Assembly (NCBI RefSeq): GCF_016907925.1
Contig: NZ_JAFBCZ010000030.1
Span: 1-64,000, forward strand
Length of the DNA: 64,000 bases
Source of the DNA: Herpetosiphon giganteus
GTDB lineage: Bacteria > Chloroflexota > Chloroflexia > Chloroflexales > Herpetosiphonaceae
Direction of reading: 5' to 3'
Each line of letters opens with the position of its first letter. Position 1 is the first letter of the stretch. Position numbers and translations under genes: made by a program. Shown here one piece after another: positions 9,025 to 17,676 of this stretch. A model generated the notes under the pieces. The model was not told the DNA's origin. It saw nothing but the letters and a program-made list of their open reading frames with translations, and did no database searches.

Positions 9025-9989
9025 ACCCCAAAAAACGCGGTTTGGGTCAAGGCTTAGGTGCGTTAATTCGCCCTGATCCAAGCACACAGGCTCCAATTGT
9101 GGGCGCATTGCAGACCGTGCCGATTGAATCAATCGAAGCCAATCCGCATCAGCCCCGCCAAATTTTCACTCCCGAAGCGCTTGAGGAATTGAGCGCTTCT
9201 ATTGCGACCCATGGCATTTTGCAGCCGTTGGTCGTGACCCGCACCGCCACTGGCTACGAGCTGATCGCTGGCGAACGCCGCTGGCGAGCAGCGCAACAAG
9301 CTGGGCTAAGCGAAGTTCCGGTTATTATCAAAGAGGTTACACCCCAAGAGCGGCTTGAATTGGCCTTGGTCGAAAATATCCAACGCGCCGATTTGAACCC
9401 CTTGGAAGAAGCTCAAGCCTACCAACTCTTGCACGATGAGTTTGGCCTGACCCAGCAAGCGATTGCCGAACGAGTGGGCAAAAGTCGGCCTGCGATTACC
9501 AATGCTTTGCGTTTGCTCAAAATGCCTTCGGCCTTGCAACAAGCAGTGATGGAGCAGCAACTGACTGCGGGCCATCTCAAGCAGCTGATCACAATTGACG
9601 ATGAGCGTACCCAAATTTTGGCGATGGAGCAAATTTTGGAGTTTCGGCTTTCGGTGCGTGAAGCCGAAAAAATGGCCCAGTTGATCAAGCACGAAGATCA
9701 AACGCCAGCTCAAGCACGAATCGCGATTCAGCAACGTGGGGCGGCTCCCCGAGCATCGCGGCGCAATGGTGTGCCAACGCCAACCCCGAGCACGCGCAAT
9801 GTTGCGCCAGCCGAGCCAGTTGTGCCCAGTGTTGACGATAATGATGCGGTTGAGCAACTGAGGCGGCAGCTTGGGACCAAAGTTGAGGTTAAACGCCAAG
9901 GCGACGGCGGCTATGTGCGCATCGAATTCTACTCCGACGAGCAACTCATTGCCTTGGTTGACTCATTGCTCAATGGAGAAAGCTTGTGA
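9021..9989 (+). CDS. parB: ParB/Spo0J partition protein
   Basis: ParB is a CTP-dependent clamp that loads at parS and spreads on DNA. This 322-residue protein begins KKRGLGQGLGALI, the N-terminal motif that stimulates ParA. It has the CTP-binding box GERRWRA (84-90), the ENIQRADLNPLEEA motif (118-131), a helix-turn-helix at about 143-166 and a C-terminal dimerisation domain after a Pro/Thr-rich linker (about 240-275). It overlaps parA by four bases. A glycosyltransferase gene starts 10 bases downstream, so lipid genes may be co-transcribed. Confidence 0.95.
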   Translation: MNPKKRGLGQGLGALIRPDPSTQAPIVGALQTVPIESIEANPHQPRQIFTPEALEELSASIATHGILQPLVVTRTATGYELIAGERRWRAAQQAGLSEVPVIIKEVTPQERLELALVENIQRADLNPLEEAQAYQLLHDEFGLTQQAIAERVGKSRPAITNALRLLKMPSALQQAVMEQQLTAGHLKQLITIDDERTQILAMEQILEFRLSVREAEKMAQLIKHEDQTPAQARIAIQQRGAAPRASRRNGVPTPTPSTRNVAPAEPVVPSVDDNDAVEQLRRQLGTKVEVKRQGDGGYVRIEFYSDEQLIALVDSLLNGESL

Positions 9990-9999
9990 GGAGCGACCT

Positions 10000-11118
10000 A
10001 TGGCCAGCGATTCATTGCATATTGCCCTCGTGTGGCCATATGATGCTGCCTACGCTGGCGGCGTTACCGAGCATGTCAATCAACTAACCCACTATTTTCG
10101 GGCTTGGGGCCATCGGGTCAGTCTGATCGCCCCCTATTCCAAGGGCAAGCCCGCTGATCCCGATTTTATTCCGCTGGGCCATGTCACGCCAGTCGCGGTT
10201 AATGGCTCGGTGGCGCGGGTTAGCCTCTCGCTGACGCTTGGCCCCAAAATTCGCCAGATTCTGCAAAAGCAGCATTTTGATCTGGCGCATATTCACGAGC
10301 CATTTTCGCCAACCCTCCCAACGACCTTCCTCAGCCGTTCGAGCGTGCCAAACGTGGGCACGTTTCACGCTGCGGGCACGCGCTCGCTTGGCTACACCAC
10401 CATTCAAGCCCTGCTACGACGCTTGGAACCAAAATTGCATGGACGGATTGCAGTTTCGGCAGCGGCCCAAGAATTTGCCCATCGCTATTTTCCAGCAGAG
10501 TATACAATTATTCCCAATGGGGTTGATGTTGCCACTTATGGCACGCAGCAACCAAGCTATGGCCTGAGCACCACCAGCCCAACAATTTTGTTTGTTGGGC
10601 GCTTCAATGAAGAGCGCAAAGGCTTTCGCTATTTGCTTGAAGCCATGAGCTATGTGCAACGAACAAGGCCTGATGCTCGTTTAATTGTTGCTGGCAGCGG
10701 CGATCCCACGCCATTTCTGGCCGCCATTCGCCAATGGCAAATTCGCAATGTTGAATGGCTGGGCTATGTGAGCAAGGCTCAACTTGCTGCTCTTTACCAA
10801 CAAACCACCCTCTTTTGTGCACCTTCGACTGGTGGTGAAAGCTTTGGCATCGTCTTGCTTGAAGCCATGGCCGCTGGGGCAGCAGTGGTAGCTGCTGATA
10901 ACCCGGGCTATCGTGATGTTTTAGATCATCGCGTACAAGGGTTGCTGGTGCCAGCGCGCAATGCCCAAGCATTGGCGGTTGCGATCTTGCAACTGATCGA
11001 GGATCAATCCTTACGGGCTGCAATGGCAGAAGCGGGTACAATCAAAGCGCAACTCTATGCTTGGGAGCGAGTTGCCCAACGTGTGATTGCCTTCTACCGT
11101 GGCATTCTCTCTGGTTAG
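10000..11118 (+). CDS. GT4 family glycosyltransferase (PimA-like)
   Basis: A 372-residue GT-B glycosyltransferase. The N-terminal domain has the acceptor-side loop AGGVTEHVNQL, and the C-terminal domain has the nucleotide-sugar signature E-x7-E in GESFGIVLLEAMAAG. The next gene is a CDP-alcohol phosphotransferase. Such pairs make glycosylated phosphatidylinositol in Actinobacteria, so mannosylation or glucosylation of a phospholipid is the best guess. The ATG at 10000 is chosen because it has a GAGGAG just upstream and lies 10 bases after parB; a longer frame upstream overlaps parB. Family sure, substrate inferred. Confidence 0.9.
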   Translation: MASDSLHIALVWPYDAAYAGGVTEHVNQLTHYFRAWGHRVSLIAPYSKGKPADPDFIPLGHVTPVAVNGSVARVSLSLTLGPKIRQILQKQHFDLAHIHEPFSPTLPTTFLSRSSVPNVGTFHAAGTRSLGYTTIQALLRRLEPKLHGRIAVSAAAQEFAHRYFPAEYTIIPNGVDVATYGTQQPSYGLSTTSPTILFVGRFNEERKGFRYLLEAMSYVQRTRPDARLIVAGSGDPTPFLAAIRQWQIRNVEWLGYVSKAQLAALYQQTTLFCAPSTGGESFGIVLLEAMAAGAAVVAADNPGYRDVLDHRVQGLLVPARNAQALAVAILQLIEDQSLRAAMAEAGTIKAQLYAWERVAQRVIAFYRGILSG

Positions 11119-11135
11119 GATGTTCAGGAGGCTCT

Positions 11136-11786
11136 ATGTACAGCACCGGCATTAAACGCTGGGCCCGTCGCTTGATGGAAGACTTTGTAGCTCCAGTGCT
11201 TGGTCGATTGGGCATCACGCCCAATATGGTGACCTTAATTGGCGTTTTGCTGACCGCAGGAGTCGCGGCTGTGTTGGCCAATGGCAATTTGCAGGTCGGC
11301 GGCGTGTTGCTGATTTTGGCCAGTATTTTTGATCTCTTTGATGGTGCCTTAGCGCGAGCCACCAATCAGAGTAGCCGCTTTGGCGCGTTCTTCGATTCAA
11401 TTATGGATCGCTATAGCGAGGCGGTTGTTTTCTTCGGCTTATTGATGTTTATTCACACCACCATGATCGGCAACACAACCTTGGCCCTCGGCTTGGTCTA
11501 CGCCTCAATTATCGGCTCGATCATGGTCAGTTATGCGCGTGCCCGCGCCGAAGGCTTGGGGATTCCGTGCGAAACTGGTTGGCTTGGTCGGCCAGAACGC
11601 ATTACCATTCTCAGTACATGTTTGATTTTTGGCTGGTTGATGGCAGCTTTGTGGATTCTGGCAATCTTCACCAATGTCACCGCCATTCAGCGCATTTATC
11701 ACGTGTGGCGCACAGAACAAGCAGCCAACCCGCAACCCAAGCCAGTCAAACCCAGCCGCTGGAATATCAGCCGCAAACAGCCCTAA
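11136..11786 (+). CDS. CDP-alcohol phosphatidyltransferase (PIP synthase-like)
   Basis: This 216-residue integral membrane enzyme joins a CDP-activated lipid to an alcohol. The complete catalytic pattern D-x2-D-G-x2-A-R-x8-G-x3-D-x3-D is present (DLFDGALAR ... GAFFDSIMD). Several membrane helices follow. Length and the start MYSTGIKRWARR resemble the phosphatidylinositol-phosphate synthases of Actinobacteria and Chloroflexota. The start has an AGGAGG at 11126-11131. With the upstream GT4 gene it suggests an inositol-lipid glycoside pathway; the alcohol substrate is inferred. Confidence 0.9.
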   Translation: MYSTGIKRWARRLMEDFVAPVLGRLGITPNMVTLIGVLLTAGVAAVLANGNLQVGGVLLILASIFDLFDGALARATNQSSRFGAFFDSIMDRYSEAVVFFGLLMFIHTTMIGNTTLALGLVYASIIGSIMVSYARARAEGLGIPCETGWLGRPERITILSTCLIFGWLMAALWILAIFTNVTAIQRIYHVWRTEQAANPQPKPVKPSRWNISRKQP

Positions 11787-11802
11787 ATTCTAAAAAGTAG
11801 AA

Positions 11803-11836
11803 GCCGTGATCAGGAATGCTGATCACGGCTTTTTTT
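11803..11836 (+). terminator. Rho-independent terminator
   Basis: GCCGTGATCAG and CTGATCACGGC form a perfect 11-bp stem with a 5-base loop, followed by seven Ts. It ends the par/GT4 unit. The T-run meets the CCA end of the opposing tRNA-Arg gene, and the hairpin can also act on that strand. Confidence 0.92.
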
Positions 11837-11911
11837 GGCGACTCCGGCGCGACTCGAACGCGCGACCTTTTGCTCCGGAGGCAAACGCTCTATCCACTGA
11901 GCTACGGAGTC
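11836..11911 (-). tRNA. tRNA-Arg (anticodon CCG)
   Basis: A complete cloverleaf reads on the minus strand: acceptor GACTCCG/CGGAGTC, D arm with AGTGGATA, anticodon stem TTTGC/GCAAA with loop CTCCGGA (anticodon CCG), and T arm GCGCG-TTCGAGT-CGCGC. The discriminator is G and the 3' CCA is encoded. It decodes CGG arginine codons. Confidence 0.96.
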
Positions 11912-11990
11912 GAATCTATCGCTGTGTAGAATACGGCCAAGCTAGCTAATTGTCAAGTTGAACGGCTTCCAAGAGCAGGTTGTTAAGATC

Positions 11991-12105
11991 CTCTCTCCCG
12001 TGGCGCGCGCGAGGGGCTTTAATGGCGTGGTTTTGCATGATTTGTAGTGAAAACAGGTGCACCCCCTCGCCCGCGTTTTCGTGGGAGAGGGGTTGGGGGT
12101 GAGGG
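11991..12105. repeat. Intergenic CTCTCCC/GGGAGAGG hairpin element
   Basis: A GC-rich element with CCCCCTCGCCC and GGGAGAGGGG arms surrounding an imperfect hairpin, and the closing phrase GGTTGGGGGTGAGGG. A related copy lies at 29390-29521, also between genes. It looks like a dispersed non-coding repeat. Confidence 0.6.
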
Positions 12106-12176
12106 AACAACAAAACTCATCTTCCAATGCTAAAATAGCGCCAAACCAAGCAATTTAGCTGGAAGGTGGGCCTGCA

Positions 12177-13070
12177 ATGGCAACTGAACCAAGCCGCGAA
12201 CAACAGATCAAAAAAGCGCAACGCCTTGCCACTATTCAACGCTTTGCAAGCAACATCCAAGGCTTTTTCTATCGATTTAAGCGCTCAGTTGGCCGCCAAG
12301 AGTTGATGATCGAGACGGAATTTGGCACAGTGCGGGTGTTGGGCTATGGCTTGGATAATCCCAAAACTACGCCAATTCTGTTCGATTTGCATGGTGGTGG
12401 GTTTATTCTGGGCAGCGCCGATATGGACGAAGCCATGAATGTGCAGTTTCAACAGCAACTTGGCTGCAAAGTTATCAGCATCGATTATGCCAAAGCGCCC
12501 AAATATCCCTATCCCATGGCGGTTAATCAGGTTTATGCAGTGGTCAAGTATTTCTATGCCAATGCAGAGCGTTATGCAATTGATCGCACTAAAATGGCGA
12601 TTGGTGGGCATAGCGCTGGCGGCAATTTAAGCGCCGTAACTTGCCTCAAAGCCAAGCATGCAGGCCAATTTCAATTTGTCTGCCAAGTGCTCGATTACCC
12701 ACCGCTGGATCTTGCGACCAGTCCGTTTGCCAAGCCGAATCCAAAAGGGGCAATTCCACCGCAGATGGCGGCGATGTTTGATGCGAGCTATCGCGAGGAG
12801 CATCAAGCCAAAGATCCCTATGTTTCGCCAGTGTATGCGGAGCTTGCTGATTTGGTGGGTTTGCCGCCAGCCTTGTTTATTCTGGCAGGGCGCGATTCGC
12901 TACACGATGAGGGTTTGCGCTACGAGGCGCTGCTCAAACAAGCGGGGGTTGCCACCGAATGTTACAGCTACCCTGAGGCTCCCCATGGGTTTACCTACAA
13001 AGCTTCAGCTGATACCAGCGCTGCGCTAGCCAACATGGTGGCTTTTTTGCAAAAATATTTACAAGCGTAA
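12177..13070 (+). CDS. Alpha/beta hydrolase, HSL (esterase) family
   Basis: A 297-residue esterase or lipase of the hormone-sensitive-lipase type. The oxyanion-hole motif HGGGF (about 72-76), the nucleophile motif GGHSAGG, an acid Asp in AGRDSLHDEG and the catalytic His in PHGFTY form a complete set. It has no signal peptide and is probably cytoplasmic. The start has a GGAAGG nearby. It stands alone between repeat-rich spacers. The natural ester is unknown. Confidence 0.9.
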   Translation: MATEPSREQQIKKAQRLATIQRFASNIQGFFYRFKRSVGRQELMIETEFGTVRVLGYGLDNPKTTPILFDLHGGGFILGSADMDEAMNVQFQQQLGCKVISIDYAKAPKYPYPMAVNQVYAVVKYFYANAERYAIDRTKMAIGGHSAGGNLSAVTCLKAKHAGQFQFVCQVLDYPPLDLATSPFAKPNPKGAIPPQMAAMFDASYREEHQAKDPYVSPVYAELADLVGLPPALFILAGRDSLHDEGLRYEALLKQAGVATECYSYPEAPHGFTYKASADTSAALANMVAFLQKYLQA

Positions 13071-13128
13071 ATTTCTTATTTCGCGATCTTCGCGTTATTC
13101 GTGGTTTGGTTGTACTGATCCCTAATTA

Positions 13129-13193
13129 CTGACCGCTGGCCCCTCGTTCGCCACCCTTCCGTCCCGCCACCGGCGGGAGACGCAGGGGGTTTT
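13129..13193 (-). repeat. Double-hairpin repeat, copy A
   Basis: A 65-bp block identical to 13328-13392. It contains the stem CCCGCC...GGCGGG and the run GCAGGGGG. Copy A continues to 13210 with CCCCCTGCACCCCC, which completes a second stem. The orientation is opposite to the copies at 17361, 17540 and 61045. Confidence 0.85.
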
Positions 13194-13327
13194 CATCCCC
13201 CTGCACCCCCTAATATTTGTTTGGTGGATTGTTTTGATGTATCGATTTCCCCACATTCACAACTTTGTGCTCTTGGTGGTTAAGCTACTGGTCAATATTG
13301 ATTTGTTTGGGTCTTGATCCCTCGTCC

Positions 13328-13392
13328 CTGACCGCTGGCCCCTCGTTCGCCACCCTTCCGTCCCGCCACCGGCGGGAGACGCAGGGGGTTTT
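13328..13392 (-). repeat. Double-hairpin repeat, copy B (truncated)
   Basis: Identical to 13129-13193 over 65 bases, but the following DNA lacks the outer arm of the second hairpin. It then runs into degenerate 7-mers such as GACGAGG and GATCGGGG. Confidence 0.85.
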
Positions 13393-13393
13393 G

Positions 13394-13546
13394 GACGAGG
13401 GATCGGGGGTCAGGGTCTGGGGATCGGGTGCTCGTTCTGGGCCAACAGCCTATCGCCCATTATCATCTTCGTGTTCTTCGTGTTCTTCGCGGTTCCGTTC
13501 CCCTTCATCGCCTTCGCGTCCTTCGTGGTTTCAGCGTAGTGTAGGC
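13394..13546. repeat. Degenerate short tandem repeats downstream of the glgC pair
   Basis: This stretch holds degenerate repeats of the type TCTTCGTGT and CCTTCGTGG (about 13464-13530), which are the reverse complement of the CACGAAG units found at 17478, 23568 and 57805. No gene is seen. Confidence 0.6.
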
Positions 13547-14770
13547 TTAGAAGGTTTCGCCGCTGGCTAGATCTTGATCAACGAAGCTGCGGGCGTTTAC
13601 CACAACATTGCGGCCAATCGTATGGCCGGCGCTAACTCGCGCTGCCTTGCCAATTACGGTTAAGCCGGTATTCAACAATTGCGGTTGGGCAGCATTGGGC
13701 GTGCCAATTGGGCCTTCGCCCACTTTACAATCGCGGCCAATCACTACCTGCTTGTCAACGACACAGTTATCGAGCACCACGCCTGGCTCAATCACGCTAT
13801 CGGGCATAATCACCGAATCGCGGATAATTGCACCAGCGCCAACTACAACTCCGGTGCCAATCACCGAGCCTGAAACATGACCATCGACCCGACAACCATC
13901 GCAAAGCAAGCTGCGTTCGATCCGCGCTGAAGCGCCAAGCTGGGCGGCTGGGCGTTCAAACGAGCGCGTGCGCACCACCCACTCTGGGTCATACAAATCG
14001 AGCGCTGGCGTTTCGGCCAGCAAGGCAATGTTCGATTCGTAATAGGCTTGCACCGTGCCAACATCAGCCCAATAGCCATTGAAGGTATAGGCGCTAACAT
14101 TGGCTTCGCTGACGATCCGCGGCAACATTTCGCTACCAAAATCAACCGATTGATCGCGATACAGCAGATCGACCAGATATTCTTTGCGGAAGGCGTATAC
14201 GCCCATCGAGGCCAAGGCGCTACTAGTACGGCGCGGCTTTTCTTCGAAGTTCGTCACCCGACCTTCGCCATCAACCGTGACCATGCCATAACGATAGGCT
14301 TCGTGCGGCGGCACGCTATGCACCGCCAAGGTAACATCAGCGCCGCGCTGCATATGCAAATCGAGCAAAGGCCGATAATCCATCTTATAGACGTGATCGC
14401 CAGCCAAAACCATGACATAATCAACTGGCCGTTCTTCGATCACATCGAGATGATAGCGAATTGCATCGGCGGTACCACGTTGCCAACCGCCGCCATCAGG
14501 CGTTGGAAAGGGGTGCAAAACCCGCACGCCACCTTGTAAGCGGTCGAGATCCCATGGCTTGCCCACGCCAATATGCTCGTGCAACGAACGCGGCTGATGC
14601 TGCGAAAGCACGCCAACATCGTAAATGCCCGAATTAACACAATTCGAAAGCGTAAAATCGATAATTCGATATTTGCCAGCAAACGGCGTTGCTGCTGCTG
14701 CTCGGCCAGCGGTGAGCACACTTAACGAAGGGCTTGCACCACCAGCCATAATCAAAGCTAAAACACGCAT
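13547..14770 (-). CDS. Glucose-1-phosphate adenylyltransferase-like protein with degenerate nucleotide loop
   Basis: A 407-residue paralogue of the neighbouring GlgC. The sugar-nucleotide fold and C-terminal left-handed beta-helix are intact, as are [28 protein letters not shown] (with the catalytic Asp) and FEEKP. The nucleotide-binding signature, however, reads GGASPSLSVLTAGRAAAA instead of GGxGTRLxxLTxxRAKPA, so the key Gly-Thr-Arg and Arg-Ala-Lys-Pro residues are gone. It probably acts as a regulatory or structural partner, like GlgD of Bacillus. It starts with a GGGAG site, 16 bases after the glgC stop. Weak or altered activity cannot be excluded. Confidence 0.88.
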   Translation of the reverse strand: MRVLALIMAGGASPSLSVLTAGRAAAATPFAGKYRIIDFTLSNCVNSGIYDVGVLSQHQPRSLHEHIGVGKPWDLDRLQGGVRVLHPFPTPDGGGWQRGTADAIRYHLDVIEERPVDYVMVLAGDHVYKMDYRPLLDLHMQRGADVTLAVHSVPPHEAYRYGMVTVDGEGRVTNFEEKPRRTSSALASMGVYAFRKEYLVDLLYRDQSVDFGSEMLPRIVSEANVSAYTFNGYWADVGTVQAYYESNIALLAETPALDLYDPEWVVRTRSFERPAAQLGASARIERSLLCDGCRVDGHVSGSVIGTGVVVGAGAIIRDSVIMPDSVIEPGVVLDNCVVDKQVVIGRDCKVGEGPIGTPNAAQPQLLNTGLTVIGKAARVSAGHTIGRNVVVNARSFVDQDLASGETF

Positions 14771-14786
14771 ACTATACTCCCAAGCA

Positions 14787-16034
14787 CTAGATCGATTCGC
14801 CGCTGGCGACATCGCCGTTGAAGCGGTCTTCATCGCAATCGGATGGAATCACAACATTGCGGCCAATGCTAATGCCTGCGGGAATATGCGCACCCTTGCC
14901 AACAATGCTAATGCCCGTGGTCAGTTTATCGGGCTGTAAACGGTTGGGAACGTTCTCAGTGCCAACCCCAAGTTGCACATTCGCACCAATCACCACATCT
15001 TTATCAACAATCACCCGATCAAGCACCGCGCCGGGGCCAATCCAGGTGTCGGTCATGACGATTGAATCGCGCACCACCGCCCCGGGCGAAACGTACACCC
15101 CAGGCGAAAGCACCGAATGCTCAACCGTGCCGCGTACCACGCAGCCATTACAAATCATCGAGCCTTCGACTTTGCTTTGGGGGCCAAATTTGGCTGGCGG
15201 GCGTTCCTCGGAGCGAGTGTGAATCCGCCACTCTGCATCAAACAAATCGAGTGTGCAATCGGGATCGAGCAATTCCATGCTGGTTTCCCAATACGATTGC
15301 ACCGTGCCCACATCGACCCAATAGCCTGAGAAGGGGTGAGCATACACATTGTCGTTGGCGATCATGGTCGGGATGACGTGCTTGCCAAAATCAAGATTTG
15401 GATATTGGCTGCTGGTTTCGCGCAACCGTTCGACCAAGCGTTTGGCATCAAACACATAAATGCCCATCGAAGCCAACGTGCCCTTATCGCGGGCTTTGGG
15501 CTTTTCGGTAAACTCGACAACCTGATCGCTATCGTTAACCGTCATAATCCCAAAACGATCGGTTTCGTCGAGCGAAACGTGCATCACCGCCACCGTCAGA
15601 TCGGCGTTTTTGGCCAAGTGGGTGGCGATCAACTCACGGTAATCCATCTTATAAATATGGTCACCGGAGAGAATCAGCACCAGATCGGCACGTTGTTCAC
15701 GGATGTAATTGATATTTTGCAGAATGGCATCGGCAGTGCCGCTATACCAACTCTGATCATCGCGACCTTGATAGGGTTGCAGCAAGCGCACCCCGCCGCG
15801 ATTGCGGTCGAGATCCCAGGGCTTGCCAATGCCGATATGGTCGTTGAGCGAATGAGGCCGATATTGAGTGAGCACCGCAACATCGAAAATATTGGAGTTA
15901 ACACAGTTGGAAAGCGTAAAGTCGATAATGCGATACTTGCCAGCAAATGGAACCGAGGGCTTGGCGCGTTTTTCGGATAGCACGCTTAAGCGTGTCCCCT
16001 CACCGCCAGCCATAATCATCGCGACTACGCGCAT
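14787..16034 (-). CDS. glgC: Glucose-1-phosphate adenylyltransferase (ADP-glucose pyrophosphorylase)
   Basis: GlgC makes ADP-glucose from ATP and glucose-1-phosphate for glycogen synthesis. The 415-residue protein has the full signature [21 protein letters not shown] near the N-terminus, [16 protein letters not shown] with the catalytic Asp, FTEKP and a C-terminal beta-helix. The start at 16034 is fixed by AAAGGAGG directly upstream; an extension to 16103 is unlikely. It is the first gene of a two-gene operon with a degenerate paralogue. No glycogen synthase or branching enzyme is in the window. Confidence 0.95.
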   Translation of the reverse strand: MRVVAMIMAGGEGTRLSVLSEKRAKPSVPFAGKYRIIDFTLSNCVNSNIFDVAVLTQYRPHSLNDHIGIGKPWDLDRNRGGVRLLQPYQGRDDQSWYSGTADAILQNINYIREQRADLVLILSGDHIYKMDYRELIATHLAKNADLTVAVMHVSLDETDRFGIMTVNDSDQVVEFTEKPKARDKGTLASMGIYVFDAKRLVERLRETSSQYPNLDFGKHVIPTMIANDNVYAHPFSGYWVDVGTVQSYWETSMELLDPDCTLDLFDAEWRIHTRSEERPPAKFGPQSKVEGSMICNGCVVRGTVEHSVLSPGVYVSPGAVVRDSIVMTDTWIGPGAVLDRVIVDKDVVIGANVQLGVGTENVPNRLQPDKLTTGISIVGKGAHIPAGISIGRNVVIPSDCDEDRFNGDVASGESI

Positions 16035-16196
16035 AGAACCTCCTTTGGTACCGGGGATTCGCGCACCATTATACTCAATTTCGCCCGTGCTCACGCCAAA
16101 CACTTCCAGTCTATTTCAGCCAAATTATCTAGCCCCAAAACTGGCAGAGTTTGCTATGCTTAGAGGTATTGATTGGTGTGTTACGAGGAAACCCCT

Positions 16197-16694
16197 ATGA
16201 GCAATCACGATCAATTAGCATTAGTGCGCCAAAAGCATATCGAACTGATGCGATTGACCCTCGATACGCTGGGCCATGTGCTCAGCAACGTCAGCCAAGA
16301 TCAAGCCACCAGCTTGCGCGATGGCCCCGACGGCTGGACTGTTGTCGAAGTGCTGTGCCATTTACGCGATTACGACCAGATTTTTCTCGAACGAGCGCTG
16401 ATGATGCGCGACCAGGATTTTCCGTTGCTGCCAAGCTACGACCACGAAGCCATGGCGATCGAGCGCAACTACAACAGCAACGATCTCGGTACCGTCTACG
16501 CAGCCTTGCAGGAATCACGCCCCCGCTTTATTGCCTTTTTCCAAGCGCTCACCTCTGAACAATGGGAAAAAGCTGGCACGCACCCCGAACGCGGCTACTT
16601 TTCGCTGACCGATGCAGCCATGCAAGTCGGCATTCACGATGTGATTCACCTTGAGCAAATCAGCCGGATTTTATTGCAAGCAAAGGGGCAATAG
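16197..16694 (+). CDS. DinB-like/DUF family protein, copy 1
   Basis: A 165-residue four-helix-bundle protein of the DinB superfamily, probably metal-binding. The core contains [24 protein letters not shown] with a His at the usual first metal position, ERNYN in the middle and HDVIHLEQI near the C-terminus. The second gene downstream is a close paralogue. The start is ATG with GAGGA upstream; a GTG 24 bases earlier is less likely. DinB-like enzymes act on thiols or as detoxifying transferases in some species; the substrate here is unknown. Confidence 0.85.
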   Translation: MSNHDQLALVRQKHIELMRLTLDTLGHVLSNVSQDQATSLRDGPDGWTVVEVLCHLRDYDQIFLERALMMRDQDFPLLPSYDHEAMAIERNYNSNDLGTVYAALQESRPRFIAFFQALTSEQWEKAGTHPERGYFSLTDAAMQVGIHDVIHLEQISRILLQAKGQ

Positions 16695-16696
16695 CC

Positions 16697-17188
16697 ATGT
16701 CTGATTCCAGTTTAATTAATTCGATGTTGCGCTGGCATGTGCCACTGATGAGCCGCACGCTCGAAACTTTGGGCCATATTTTAGCCCGCGTCAGCCAGCA
16801 ACAAGCCACAACCCTGCGCGATGGCGCTGATGGCTGGACGGTGCTCGAAGTTGTTTGCCACTTGCGCGATTACGACCAGATTTTCCAAGAGCGCGCGACG
16901 AGTATCATTGAGCAAGATAATCCGCTGTTTCAAAGCTATAGCCCCGATGAATTGGCTCGCGAGCGCAACTATAACTCCAGCGATTTACATGCTGTCTATG
17001 CTGAATTATGTGTTTCGCGCACCCGTTATGTGGAGTTTTTCCAAAGCCTCAACCCTGATCAATGGCAACGCCAAGGAACCCACGCCAAGCTCGGAGCATT
17101 TTCGTTGGCCGATGCCTTGATGCAGGTAACTGGCCACGATTTGATTCACTTGGAGCAAATTACGCGAATTTTGTTGCAAGCTGAATAG
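16697..17188 (+). CDS. DinB-like/DUF family protein, copy 2
   Basis: A 163-residue paralogue of the preceding gene, similar along its whole length ([57 protein letters not shown]). The genes are two bases apart with the same direction, so this is a local tandem duplication. The putative metal-binding His residues are kept in both. Function unknown. Confidence 0.85.
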   Translation: MSDSSLINSMLRWHVPLMSRTLETLGHILARVSQQQATTLRDGADGWTVLEVVCHLRDYDQIFQERATSIIEQDNPLFQSYSPDELARERNYNSSDLHAVYAELCVSRTRYVEFFQSLNPDQWQRQGTHAKLGAFSLADALMQVTGHDLIHLEQITRILLQAE

Positions 17189-17224
17189 CACACGAGGGAT
17201 CAGAGGTCAGTAGTTAGAAGATGA

Positions 17225-17260
17225 GGCTATTGGCTTTGGGCTATTGGCTTTGGGCTATAC
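17225..17260. repeat. 14-bp tandem repeat
   Basis: The unit GGCTATTGGCTTTG occurs twice without a gap (17225-17238 and 17239-17252) and is followed by GGCTATAC. It is related in wording to the GGCTATAGGCTA repeats between ffh and rpsP. Confidence 0.75.
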
Positions 17261-17360
17261 AGAAGCATACGTGGGCAGGCAAGAGGCGGTTGGCACAGGT
17301 GGAATCCTGCTGACTTCCGACCCCTCGCGTCGCAATTGGGGCTACAGAATCAAGCCTAAC

Positions 17361-17440
17361 ATTCCACCGCATAAATATTGGGGTGCAGGGGCTGAAAACC
17401 CCTGCGTCTCCCGCCTTGAGGCGGGACGGAAGGGTGGTGA
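17361..17440 (+). repeat. Double-hairpin repeat, copy C
   Basis: An 80-bp block that is almost the same as 17540-17620. The first stem is GCAGGGG...CCCCTGC, the second CCCGCC...GGCGGG, ended by ACGGAAGGGTGGTGA. Copies A, B and E elsewhere share the core. Confidence 0.9.
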
Positions 17441-17477
17441 ATGAGGGGCTAGTAGTTAGGGTTCAGGGATTCGGGAA

Positions 17478-17520
17478 CCGCGAAGAACACGAAGGTTTGA
17501 TCCACGAAGCGCACGAAGGG
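17478..17520. repeat. 9-bp CACGAAG-type repeats
   Basis: Units such as CGCGAAGAA, CACGAAGGT and CACGAAGCG follow each other at about 9-bp spacing. It lies between double-hairpin copies C and D. No open frame of interest is present. Confidence 0.7.
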
Positions 17521-17539
17521 GGAATAGAAACATAGGAAC

Positions 17540-17620
17540 ATTCCACCGCATAAATATTTGGGGTGCAGGGGCTGAAAACCCCTGCGTCTCCCGCCTTGAG
17601 GCGGGACGGAAGGGTGGTGA
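17540..17620 (+). repeat. Double-hairpin repeat, copy D
   Basis: Near-identical direct repeat of copy C, with one extra T after CATAAATATT. Both sit in the 488-bp spacer between the DinB pair and arsA. The rest of that spacer holds only other short repeats. Confidence 0.9.
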
Positions 17621-17676
17621 TCACACCCAATTATGTGAAAAAACCACCCTTTTAAATTTTAAGCAATCACTTACCG

